Source: Patiria pectinifera (taxonomy: Eukaryota; Echinodermata; Asteroidea; Valvatida; Asterinidae). From it: a DNA stretch of 64,000 nt. The stretch covers positions 20,598,197-20,662,196 of the forward strand of contig CM057149.1 in assembly GCA_029964075.1 (NCBI GenBank), given 5' to 3'. The notes below the pieces were generated by a model. The model searched no databases. It saw only the letters and a list, made by a program, of their open reading frames with translations, and was not told the origin of the DNA. Numbering within the stretch: the first letter of the stretch is position 1; every line of letters starts with the position of its first letter. The translations under genes and the position numbers were made by a program. Below, in pieces: positions 1-10,779 of this stretch.

Positions 1-512
1 CCGTGTTCTGAAACTTGTGAAAGCGTGAAAAGAAACAAAGTAAGCACCGCATCCCTTAAAAAATATTGAGGAGATGTTTTGAAACATTACAATAAGAAGA
101 CCGCACAGATCTCATTTCACTTTGAGGCAAATATTTGAAAAACTCCAACTGCCGTTTATGTATTGTAAGTTGATTACAATTGAAGTACAGTGTATAACTG
201 AAACTAAAAGTGCGGAAAATTACTTTCCCGATGAAACAGGCAAAATTGTCAGGAGGAAATAAGAAAAAAAAAACAGGGAAAATGATCTTCCTTCCTGTTT
301 ACGTTCGTAACTGATAATTTACAGACCTATATAGGTGGAAACAAGTTATATGTTTGTAGTCCCTAATATTCCAAATTATCTATGTAATTGACTTGGTTGG
401 CTCATTTATCTGTGGTTAACAATTTTTCACGTAACTATTTCCTAATTTTGACAATGCATCTGTTTCCTAATGGCTGGTGTTATTCCTAAACGGGCTGGAT
501 TCCTAATTGGGC

Positions 513-679
513 TTAGTTGCCCTCTTTGGCGGCCAGCTTTCTCTTGAGGCTCTCGGGCATCTCTGGTGGTGGTGGACGGGGCAACTTGAAGTAGACCTTG
601 ACGGAGTCATAGATGAACCACTGGAGGGCAGTCAGGGTGCCAATCATGATGATACGGGGGAACAGACCCTTCCACAAGC
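513..679 (-). CDS. SLC25A3: SLC25A3 exon 7 (C-terminus, stop)
   Basis: Residues 314-368 and stop. Contains the last transmembrane helix ([18 protein letters not shown]) and the diagnostic [16 protein letters not shown] tail. Confidence 0.96.
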
Positions 680-3600
680 CTAATGGGAAAAACAAATCAT
701 ATTTTTTTTACCGACCAAAATCAGATGCTTTTTTTTAACCCTCCTGCCATCTGAACAGTCACAGACAGTCAAAAAATCAAACCTCTTCCCCTGCCATGCC
801 ATTTACACAGGCTAGTCAGCGACAGTCCGATCATATTTCAAAGAATTAAGCACTGTGACTAGTCAAATTCAGTCAACAGCACACACAATACAGGTTCGCT
901 AAGAGCTATCGCATGCAATCAGAACAGGCAACTGGTAAGCACAGCTGGCTTATCAATCACCTACAGTCAAAGCATAGCTTTATCAAGTAAAGTTACATAA
1001 ATAGTCACAGCCAGTCAATCCTGCTTAATGTACGACAGGAGCTCTTAACTGTTGAAAACAGTCACTTGATCGATTTTGACTGAAATGACAACTTTTCACA
1101 GAATGCATGCTTTAAAGGAGGGTTTTATTGCACTGAAGTGTATATCGGACCATTTACTCTATAGTCGAACATTTTAAACAGATAAAATGTCCCCACCACA
1201 AGCCTGACATCATGTGTAATCAGTTGACCAACTGCCTTGGGAGGCAGTTCCCCCTCCCCCTCCACTGGTGGGGGTGGGGGTAGGTCTGCACATGACACAC
1301 TACCAGCTCACAGTGGAGGTATTCTAATCTCACACACTAATGACTCAAGCACTCCCCATGGAACACAACATTGACAAGTGTTGCTGAATGGAGACTGGAC
1401 AGGGAGGCAACCCTAGAGGGCGCACTCCACTGTGACAGGCCCCATCCGAGGAGCGGATCTAAGGCAGTGTGTGCGACAATTGGCTGCAAACAAGTTTAGC
1501 GAAAACTGTACTTTTTAGTTTACAGTAAAATTTACCACAGTTGAAATGTGTTCATAGTTTGCAAAGTTGCAGAGCCAACACTTGCAATGACATTCACATT
1601 CACTTGCGCGTATGAATGACCAATAGTCCTAAAATCAAACTCACCAGCCATGCCAAGTTTCTTGGCAGCCTCCAAAGGTGTACTGCCGGCGTCCTGGTTC
1701 AACTTGGATACAACGGTGTCAGCAGGGTGAGAGACAATAGCACAGAATACACCAGCTAGGAGGAAAGAGAAATCATACGATGAGAATCGTAATGTCTCAC
1801 TAGGCTAAGATCAATTCACAGTGCAGTTCAGAGCGAAACGTTTGCAGATACATCATATAATAGTGACTTCCTCCGACAGGGAAGTGCGGTTCCGAGAAAA
1901 ACCAGAAAAATGTACTTAACATTTGGTCAGTATGCTCTGATCTTCTAAAGATTGTCGGGTATTACTACCCGATATTGGTCCAATATATACCATCGATTCT
2001 TTTCAAAATGTTGCTCGTCTTCTAGAATCACTTAATGTGGTATGAACTCCTTGCACAAGTACCCCCTCAACGGTAAGAAAGGGAGAGTTGGGGCAGACCA
2101 CCGGGCGGGACATTTGAATGCCGACGATGCCTTGCGCTCACCTGAAGACGCTATGGGTTTGCGCACATTAAATAAAATAAATTGTAATGCTGATATAGCG
2201 ATGTTCATCGTATCATTAATCTGAAAGCGCTTTACAATTATTCCCCTGTTCATCAGGCCAAGAGAGCACGCGGCAGCCGATATCATCGCACATTCGGTCT
2301 TCTACCCTCATAGGTACCCATTTTATACTCATGGGTGGAGAGAGGCAATTGTAGTAAAGTGTCTTGCCCAAGGGCACTAACACCATGTTCCTTGCAGGGT
2401 TTGAACTCATGTACCATCTTACACGAGTTAAACACCGTAACCACTGGACCATGGAATTCTACATTGAAAATAAAATTAGTTGTGTGTATTTTGCGATGTA
2501 TGCCCACGAACCGCTATGCCCAATGTATCTCTCCTTCCAGGGCTATAGACCTTCATCATGCCGCTACCATTTCAGTCATGCTCCCTCTATCCAATAAGAA
2601 TACTGAATGGTAATATTTTTGTGCAAAACGGAACCAGACTATTTTCCCTTCCAGCCTCGCTTTTAATCCGTTGCTTCGAATGGGAAAAAAAATAAAAAAT
2701 GGCCACAACATGATAATGGTCTGTTGTGTATGGAGTCCATATTGGCACACTTCTCTTAGCTAATGTAAAGCCGAACTCCACATACCGATGTAACCAGCCA
2801 GGAAAGTAATGACCAGCTGTTCAGGCTTGGAGCACTCCGACCGTGGCTTGGGCACGACGTACTTGTACAAGAACTCCACAGTCCGCTCAAAGCAGGCGAA
2901 CTTCATCATGGTGTACGGGATCTGTCGCAGCCAGAGAGGGGGCAGACCCTTGTAGAAGCTGCAGGGGAAAAACGTGATGACACATTATTTTAATCAATGG
3001 TGACAGATGGTACATGTACAGTGTTTACTCTCATTATTACAAATTTCGTTGCAACAAAATTTTTGTTAAAGTGAACATCGAGCCTCAATCAATAGGACTG
3101 ATGCTCCTCTTGGATATAACAAACATTTTGGCTAGGTCTAGCTGGGTTTGTTTAAACAGGAGTCGACTCCAGTGATTTAGTTCTGAGAAAAGAATTTGTT
3201 AGGTTGATTAGATTTCAGGCTTTTTCTACAAAAGATTTTCGTCAGAACCATGTATGATCAGGATGTACTGACCCTGATCCTTCAAAGTCTACCCAGGAGA
3301 ATTTGGAGGATTTTGTAGGAATAAGAAAGTGTAGCCCAGCGACTATTACTTTTACATGGGGATTGATGCCCGTTGACATTTTAAGTACAAAGACTATCCC
3401 ACAGGTTTTTTGCACAATGGACATTTGAAGGAAGGTTCTGAGAAAAAAAAAATGCTTCCCTCTGCTGTCTGAACAGTCACAGACAGTCATCAACACAATC
3501 CACTTCCTCTGCTATGCCTTTATACACAGGCTAGTCACCAACAGTCTTGACCACATTTCTGGTGAGAAATCACCAACAGTCAAAGCATATCAAATCAAGT

Positions 3601-6600
3601 TACATAAATAGTCACGGCCGGTCAATCCTGATGGATGTTTGCATAGGATTCACAAGTTAAAAACAGTCGCCTGATGACACAGGTTTGTTAAATTTGTCTG
3701 CACGAATACGAGGTTTTAGCACAATTTTTCCGCAGAGTAACTAATCAGCCCCATAAAAAGTGAGCCCAGAAACCCTTTCTGTCTTTATCTGGTTACGTCG
3801 GTACTCACCCTCTGATGCCCTCCATGGCCCACAGCTTGGGGGCGCCCTCCCTCAGAGTGTTGGCAAAGCCAGGCATGGTCTGAACCCGCACCTTGACGGC
3901 TTCCATCGGTGCCAGGGCAATGTCGGCAAAGAACTCAGCGCTGGCCGAGGCGGCGAGGTACAGGGAGGTCCGGTACAAGAAAGTACGCTCCTCTCCCAAC
4001 AGATTGCTGTAGAGACTCTGTGATGGAAGGGAAAAAAAAATTAAAAATTACTCATTGCTTTCTGGCTCTTGCCACATTCTATTGTTGCAACAACGCAATT
4101 AAGCTGTGAAAAGTTCTGTATTTTTTTTCTATACTTTTCTACAAGGAGAGTTAGTTTTGCACAATGATTCTTTTCCCGCCTTAATCCTAAAACAGGTAAA
4201 AAGGGCCGGGGCTGTTATTTTTTTGTGGGGGGCAGAATTTTTTTCCCCCACCCCTTTCAGAACTCGGGTGCGAAGCGACGAAACGGATTGAAATTTCGGC
4301 GTACATGTAGAGCAACTTAATCTGAACATATTCACACAATTTGATTTCACAAGACACAGATTATTGAATTTGCAAGTTAGCACACAGTTACCACGACAAG
4401 CTGCACTATCCGTGTATTGTATGGGGAATGCAATTTCTGTGGCAACCAGCCTCAAATAACGTCACGCAGCGCAGTGACCCTAAGGCCCAAAAAAAAGTCT
4501 CCGGTTTCTGGTATGCGCGCGCGTCGCCGTAGCCATGCGCATCGGCAAAATGAAAACGTTGTTTTTTTCAATGAAAGATGATGTCTCAAAACCGCCAAAC
4601 TCACTGGTTTGACTGGAATCCTGCTGCAGCACATATAACAATTTTAACGTGTTTTTAGATGGGGTTATGATCGAGAATAAGCTTTATGTGGCCTCTCTGG
4701 TCTCCCATAATATTTGCACTAAGTTTAGTCGGGCACCATTTGCAGTCATCAGCCGACATTTGAAGCAAAAAAAAAAAGGTAAAAAAAAAAAAAAAAACAA
4801 CCGTGTCGCCGCACCACTTTTGGGGCAAGCTCCATACCAGAAACCGGAGACTGTTTTTTTTGTTGGCCTAAGGTAAATTTTCATAAATTTGGTATCAAAA
4901 CGTGCGCCAGACTTGACGCTTGAAGCTAGTCACAAACAGAGTACACTGTCAAAAACATGGAGATCTATTCTCTACTCCAGTTCTTTTCAGAATCACAGTT
5001 CTCTTCAGAACCACACTTCTTCACAGAAGAGATACTCCGTGGTAAACCAACAGAAACCTATCCCTTTATTGTAAGTCAGCTTCATTGCCAGTAATATTAT
5101 ATTCAAGGCATTATATTGCCAAAAAAAGTATAAAAAAGTTATTATAATAAAATAAGAAATTGACCCTGTGGCTTACCTTGAAGACCTCATAGAAGCCAAA
5201 CTTGCAGAGACCCTGCATGGAGTAGCCGATGGCAGTGGGTGCCCAGCCCTTACCGAGTGCCCGGAAGCCTTCCTCTTTCAACGTGACTCTGAAGCCTTTG
5301 AAGATGCCTACATATTTCTCTGGGTCAACCTGAAAATGAGCAACAATGACATTCTTGGATATTATCAGTTCTTCTAAAAGTGGAACGCACAGTACTACAG
5401 TACGTCTGTGTCATGATACATCACTACACTTTTCGAGTTCTACAAGGGGTAGTGGGATGACAAATTTATCAGGGTAATAAGAGTCACAAGAGGGGGGAGA
5501 AGGGGCGACAGTGTTTGAGTACTCGTGCTTGGCCCGTACTCGACTTCAAGCACTCCAAAATTATTTGGACTTGGCCCAAACTCGATTCTTTGTACCTGAA
5601 TTTTGCAAGGACTTAATGGTTTGGTACTCGGTACTCATTGTATAATTCGTCGGGTCAATGTGAGCCATTGCGTAACTGTCCCGGATGCTGATTTTAGCGC
5701 AATTTAAAACATGACTCAGCAACTTATGAATTGAAACCGAGATCCTAGAATGTTGTTTGCTCGGAATATACAGCATTCCCCTAGCTGGAACTTCATCAGG
5801 CTGTGAATCACCTGTCTTTAGATTTTTAGCACTTTTTTGCTCCAAACAAAACAAAAATCACAAATGACAAGTGATCTATCCTACGGTACCTCTAACCCTA
5901 ACCTCCTAAGCCTTTTTGCTAGGAACCATCCTCAATCCTCCAAATGTTTACAACATCGCCTAAATTCTTCAAAATTTTCAGACAGTCCTGCCTCAAAATG
6001 CATTCATCCTCAATCCTCCAAAATCCTCCTCATCCAAAAATGTTGCACTTATGTTCAAATGAAGGGAACCCAGCCCCTCAATCCTTCAAAATCGTCAGAC
6101 AGTCCTGCATCAAAATACCATTCAGCCTCAATCCTCTAAAATCCTTTTCTGAAAAAATACCATTCAGCCTCAATCCTCCAAAATCCTTTTCTGGAAAATA
6201 CCATTCAGCCTCAATCCTCCAAAATCCTTATCTAAAAAAATATCATTCAGCCTCAATCCTCCAAAATCCTTATCTAAAAAAATATCATTCAGCCTCAATC
6301 CTCCAAAATCCTTATCTAAAAAAATATCATTCAGCCTCAATCCTCCAAAATCCTCCAAAACCACAAGGAGGATTTTGGTGGATTGAGGAGGGTTAGGGTT
6401 AAGCATAAATGCCTTCAATGCTCAACAATAGGGGCTACTAAATGATTCCATTCAAATAATAGCTGGGTGGGGGTGTTGGGGGGTTGTGGAGCCCTAACTC
6501 ACCTGGATACGGCATTTGACAAGATCTAGAGGTACGAGGGCGGTATGTGTAACCCCACAGCTGAGGATACCACCAAAGCCACACAGTGCATAGTACTTGG

Positions 6601-9600
6601 CCGAGCCAAAGTCGCAACTGGTCTCTGCAAAACAAACAGACCACTTTTCTGTTATATTAATAGAGACATTGCCAGCAAAGAGCTAGTAGCAATTATGATG
6701 GAACTTTGAACAACAAATGATGCAGTAAATCATTAAATTACAAGTACGACCTTGTCTTGTTGGACGCTATCCTGGCTGAGTCCACTATTAACCTTAACGT
6801 CCTAAAGGGATCTTTGGGGCCAAGGACCAAATACTACAGAATGCTACTTGTGTTGTGTACACTTGTATGGAAAGAAATGCATACTACAGGTTACTACGTG
6901 TACTCAGTAGTATTTTGTAGCTTTAGGTGAGGTGAGGTTAGGGTTAAGGTGTGTTGCCTTCATATGCAAAATAGAACTTTTTTTGGGAGGGGGGGAAGGG
7001 GTGGGTGGGGCGCAGGTATACATAGTGCACATAGGTTACAAGTTCCCCTCGACCAACATATCCAAAACGTTAAGGCTAATGTACTGCAAACGCCATTAGG
7101 TATGTACGTTTTGTAACGAAATGCAACATTACGGCATAAAAAAGAAATAATAATAGCAAGATTAATGAATATTTAGGTTGTTTTTTTTTTCAAATGAAAA
7201 ACAAAATAAACAAAAAAAAACATTAAAAAAAACAACCAAGCAACAAAACCTCACACGGGATTTCCAGATTTTTAGGTTAGTCGGGTGAGGGCAGTAAAAC
7301 AAATTCTTATTTTTTGCCTCATGTGGACACAGTGTAGAAGTAGCCCTCAATTACCCTCAATGTTTTGTGTACTCCGTGCCATACATGCACAAAGCCTCAC
7401 ACTAGTGTACATGTACTGCATCCCACCAAGAGCCAACTACTGTCCCTGCATAGTTCATAGACAGGTTGCATGTTCAGTGACGATTAGGGTTGTCCAATGG
7501 TCATGAATATATTGAAAGGTTTCGCATCAGCTCTCTTCCTTTTTCTTCCCGTCTTGGAAATTGTGGTTTGATATAAAGCAGTACAGAAAAGGTAATTAAC
7601 AGCTGTAACAATGACAGTTCTTTATGTACTTCCTCAAGAAAATGCAAAAGTTTAAGTACAGAGAGCCAACAACACATGGCCAACGAATACTAGGGCAATA
7701 CCGGGTCACAGCCAATGAATGTAAGTAGCGGTGGAAAGTAAAATTCTTGTCTGTTGCAATGCTTGTACAACTAACACGTCTCTCTCTCTCTCTTCCGGTG
7801 AAGTACAGTCCACCATCTGGTGTATTACGTACTGCGGTAGTATTATGTACTACGTACATGGAACTTTATGAATTAACTTTCCAGGAAGTCAGAAATTGAC
7901 CACGAGGGGGAAGTGAGTCAACAAGACATGGCAGTGATGGTGAGGCTAACACGAGTGGCTTCTCAGTTCACTGATGTAGGCGAACCAAAAGTGAAACCTG
8001 ATTGATTCATTTCAGAATTGTCTGTTAACCCGAACCCCTAGTACTAGTTCCTCAGGACTACCCTGCTAAATCCAACAGAGTCCAACCGGAGTTTCCTGCT
8101 CAATCCATTGTGACTTATTTTGCAGTTGTCTGCTGAATCCAACATTTTACATCAGGAATGTATACAAGGGGTTTACTGCTCAATCCAACAGGCTCCATCG
8201 GGTATATGACATAGTTGGATTCAGCAGGGTAAAAAGGAAAAAGACTCCTCAGCTATATCATTTTCATCGTGTAGATAAAACAGCGCCCTCTTGTTGATCT
8301 GAGTGAATGCAAAGTGTTTCATTTTTTAACAGAGGACGCTATGTTCATTTGGCCATTGATTAATTAACAAGAAAGAACAAGTTCGCACAAGGACTATAGT
8401 TAACCATTGGTCGACTAACGCTTGCCCAAACTCTGTCTAGTCGACGATGGTTAACTACGCTAGTCGACTATTTGGAACCAACCTACTGGGGTTGGTTGCT
8501 TCGCTGGTAACCATAGCCGCGCACGTTCATAACGTACAGCAGGGAGCCAGGATCCAGACGTTTTGCAATGACATTTTGACCAGTGTTCGACTAGAGACGT
8601 TCAAACTTTGCTATTAGTGCGCAGGCGTAAGGTACGTCACAAATCAACCACTAGTCGACTAATGGTCCTTGCCTGAACTTGGCCTAAGCTGCAAGGCTCT
8701 TCCTACACCTACTCAGAATACCTTGGGAATCACACATACATTTCTAGAGAATGGAGAATGACGTGGATGGTTTTTGAACTGCCAAAAACTTGCCTTAAAA
8801 TTGGATTTCAGGTCTCAAATTTCGCAGGTGACATTCTTGCAACTATAGCATTTTGATGTATGTGTTGTGTGGGCATTAATTAGCCAAATGGTGAGTAAAA
8901 AAACGTCAGTTGTAATTTTGCACGTTTTTATGCACTCACGGTCCCAGTCTGCTGCTGAGGCAGACTGAGTCTTTAAGAAAAACTGAACAGTCTTCACACC
9001 ATTTAAGTTTGAATGATCTGAACATCTTTGCAGCATTTCCGAACCCAGGGGTCAATTTAGAAAATAAAAGTTACATGCACAAGTGAGATTTTTCCTTGAA
9101 AATGGGCTGAAAACAGAAAATTTTGCATGCACAGGCAACATTTTGCATGCACAGAGCCAAAGTCACATGTACATAGTATGCATATGTGCATGTAAATCCC
9201 CTCTAAATCGACCAATATTGGGAACCAATCTTTTCATTTTTTTCCAAATCGTCATTTCTTGCGAATAAATCTCTTCACAGCCCCTTGAAAAACAGCCTTT
9301 GGATGAATGGGTGAATAGGTAAAGATAATAATAATAAGAATTTTCTGGTCAACCCTCTTTCAGTTCATCGCTTTCCCTTGTCCCACATTTACACTACATT
9401 CTTCTCCCTACAGTTTCCCATCTCTTCACATCCCAGTTTGGGATGCAGACATTAAGTTGAAAATGAGTAATGCCTGGTTTCATATCCAGAATTCACAGAT
9501 GAAAAACGCAGTACATGCATAAATATACCCGCATAAATGACATCATGTTTTTATAAAATTTTCAAATTTTTTAACTTGAAAATGATGTTCAGTTATTGCA

Positions 9601-10779
9601 GATAGGCCTAGGCCTCAATTAGTCCGAGTAACTAGGACTCTACGGATCGCTTTTTAACATTTGGACATGGTCGCCTGACCATGTCCAAATGTTAAAAAGC
9701 GATCCATAGAGTCCCAGTTACTCGGACTAGGCCTAAATGGGGCGATCGTAAAGTGTAGAGCCCGGTTCCTATAAGGGAACAAAATCCACTTTAAAATTAT
9801 TGGACCTACCAAACTAGTTGGCGACATTCTCAATAAACAGGTATGCAATAGATAGAGGGCAGGGTTTGATTTTTTTAGGGAAATTTGGGGTTAAAATGAC
9901 GATGACAGCGCGGCGACAACACGCGACCAGAAAATAAAGATGGCGATCACCACGCGCGCGCACAGCGCGCTGAATCGCAAGGCACAATCCACGCAGGAAA
10001 ATCGTGATTTCTCCACAAAGAATCTGTTCAAAATTGCAAAACGAGTGTCATTAGAATTGAGAAACGTCTGCTTTTGATTGTAAAGGTGATTTTTGAGCAA
10101 TAAAAAACATTTTAGACTCTAATTTGATCAAAACAAAACAGGGGCCCTACACTTCACGATCGCCCTAAAATGGTGTAATACTAATAAATTACATGTGAAC
10201 AAACACAACCATGCCCATGACAGTGACAACCACTGACAACCATCCTTTTCAAATTTCCATCCTTGAAAAACTGAAAAGTCATAAACAAATATCAATCAAG
10301 TTAGGAATATAGGTTATTGTTGGTTTACTAAAGTCTGGTGCAGTAATATCTCAGTCACCAACTCTATCACTGACCTTATAAAAATCACATGAAAGCTGTG
10401 GAACACATGTGGGCCAGACTCACATGTACATGTACATGTGCGCATGGTCATATGGATTGGCATCTGCGCCGCGCCGGTGACTTCTCACATGCGAATCATT
10501 TCATGGCGCGGCGCTTTAGTTTGTTAGCCGGTCGCAAAATTTTACATCAAGATATATTTCAAATCCTACTATTCTTTCACTGAAGAAAGGTATGATTATG
10601 GACCCACCTTCCCCGACACTTGCAAGCTTCGGCGCCGTTACTTCGGCAGGTGAAATTTGTGATACATTTTCTAATGACGGTGTCGGTGCCGGTGCAACTT
10701 CGCCTTCACATCGGGCCGTCGTGGTGAACGGGCTCGAAAAATGGTTACGTTTAACGGTGTCAAATAATGACGAAAACAT
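513..10779 (-). CDS. SLC25A3: Mitochondrial phosphate carrier, whole coding span (7 exons)
   Basis: The product imports inorganic phosphate with a proton (or in exchange for hydroxide) across the inner mitochondrial membrane, for ATP synthesis. Seven exons join in frame to 1,107 nt (368 residues plus stop), close to the vertebrate length. Three mitochondrial-carrier repeats are visible. Their signature motifs are PLDLVK (residues 89-94), PMEAVK (186-191) and PADTVV (287-292); the third lacks the usual basic residue, as I recall for this subfamily. The strongly conserved C-terminus contains [16 protein letters not shown]. The first ~57 residues look like a presequence ([14 protein letters not shown]), which phosphate carriers have unlike most carriers. 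All introns are GT-AG. Introns hold many MITEs and SINEs. The gene is divergent from PDHB. No clear poly(A) signal was seen below 513, so the 3' UTR may leave the window. Identity is very secure; exon 1 is the least certain part. Confidence 0.96.
739..1090 (+). repeat. CAGTCACAGACAGTC family, copy 1
   Basis: CTGAACAGTCACAGACAGTC, CACAGGCTAGTCAGCGACAG, AAGTTACATAAATAGTCACA and CAGTCAATCCTG occur in order. In SLC25A3 intron 6. Confidence 0.75.
1645..1755 (-). CDS. SLC25A3: SLC25A3 exon 6
   Basis: Residues 277-313, including [19 protein letters not shown] with the third signature. Flanked by a CCTAG acceptor and GTGAGT donor. Confidence 0.95.
2180..2455 (+). mobile_element. SINE family A, copy 1
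   Basis: Ordered blocks AAGCGCTTTACAATTATTCC, GTTCATCAGGCCA, GGAGAGAGGCAATTG, AGTGTCTTGCCCAAGGGCAC and a degraded B-box-like GGGTTTGAACTC. Near-identical layout to 15,258-15,532. The TGCCCAAGGGCAC motif recurs in many animal SINE-like repeats. Confidence 0.7.
2786..2958 (-). CDS. SLC25A3: SLC25A3 exon 5
   Basis: Residues 219-276, the rest of repeat 2 ([18 protein letters not shown]) and the start of repeat 3. Flanked by CTGCAG acceptor and GTATGT donor. Confidence 0.95.
3460..3690 (+). repeat. CAGTCACAGACAGTC family, copy 2 (shorter)
   Basis: Same ordered words as copy 1 with an internal deletion of ~100 bp. In SLC25A3 intron 4. Confidence 0.72.
3809..4017 (-). CDS. SLC25A3: SLC25A3 exon 4
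   Basis: Residues 150-218. Contains the third helix ([19 protein letters not shown]) and second carrier signature PMEAVK. It ends in phase 2 at GTGAGT. Confidence 0.95.
4481..4872. mobile_element. MITE with TAAGGCC-poly(A)-GTCTCCGGTTTCTGG ends
   Basis: Left end TAAGGCCCAAAAAAAAGTCT and CCGGTTTCTGGTATG are mirrored at the right by CATACCAGAAACCGGAGAC and GGCCTA. GC-rich subterminal blocks (GCGCGCGTCGCC / GTGTCGCCGC). Non-coding. Confidence 0.75.
5177..5329 (-). CDS. SLC25A3: SLC25A3 exon 3
   Basis: Residues 99-149, in phase at both ends. Encodes the matrix segment and second helix of repeat 1 ([18 protein letters not shown]). The donor is GTAAGC. Confidence 0.95.
5892..6402. mobile_element. 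'CCTCAATCCTCCAAAATCC' family, copy A
   Basis: Begins CTAACCCTAACCTCC, GCTAGGAACCATCCTCAATC and ends GGTTAGGGTTAA. Contains about six tandem 42-bp units (CATTCAGCCTCAATCCTCCA then AAATCCTTATCTAAAAAAATAT). Long open frames here are artefacts of the tandem repeat. In SLC25A3 intron 2. Confidence 0.8.
6503..6624 (-). CDS. SLC25A3: SLC25A3 exon 2
   Basis: Residues 58-98, with the first transmembrane helix ([19 protein letters not shown]) and first carrier signature PLDLVK. The acceptor follows a T-rich tract ending TTTTGCAG; the donor is GTGAGT. Confidence 0.95.
8059..8232. mobile_element. MITE with TACCCTGCT termini (SLC25A3 intron 1)
   Basis: TACCCTGCTAAATCCAAC at the left and GTTGGATTCAGCAGGGTA at the right. 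Inside, CTGCTCAATCCA / CTGCTGAATCCAAC recur as sub-repeats. Confidence 0.7.
8380..8682. mobile_element. Repeat element with TAGTCGACTA words
   Basis: Several copies of (G)TCGACTA and TTAACCATTGG. The ends GTTCGCACAAGGAC and (inverted) GTTCAGGCAAGGACC are similar. A likely decayed inverted-repeat element. Confidence 0.5.
9619..9730. mobile_element. Palindromic MITE, family 'TTAGTCCGAGTAAC', copy 1
   Basis: Hairpin in SLC25A3 intron 1 with the same end (TTAGTCCGAGTAACT) and same centre (ACATTTGGACATGGTC) as the copy at 56,661. Confidence 0.8.
9739..10165. mobile_element. MITE with GGGCGATCG termini, copy 1
   Basis: A ~425-bp element in SLC25A3 intron 1. The left end GGGCGATCGTAAAGTGTAG is matched by the inverted right end, and TAAATGG / TAAAATGG flank it as a possible duplication. 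Interior words (GAACAAAATCCACTTT, ATAGAGGGCAG, AAATTTGGGGTTAAAATGAC) recur at 53,578-53,910. Confidence 0.75.
10608..10779 (-). CDS. SLC25A3: SLC25A3 exon 1 (start codon, presequence)
   Basis: Residues 1-57. The ATG was chosen because the following reading ([14 protein letters not shown]) resembles the vertebrate phosphate-carrier N-terminus. The exon ends in phase 1 at a consensus GTGGGT donor, and the next exon continues the frame exactly. The acidic, Ala/Pro/Ser-rich remainder is poorly conserved, as expected for a cleaved presequence. Confidence 0.85.

Noticed and set aside
5944..6418. 150-aa plus-strand and 82-aa minus-strand repeated ORFs
   Set aside because: Both follow the 42-bp tandem units of a non-coding repeat element, without splice or family support.
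6786..7080. Possible MITE (ATTAACCTTAACGT / ACGTTAAGGCTAAT)
   Set aside because: The inverted match is short and imperfect, with no duplication or second copy.
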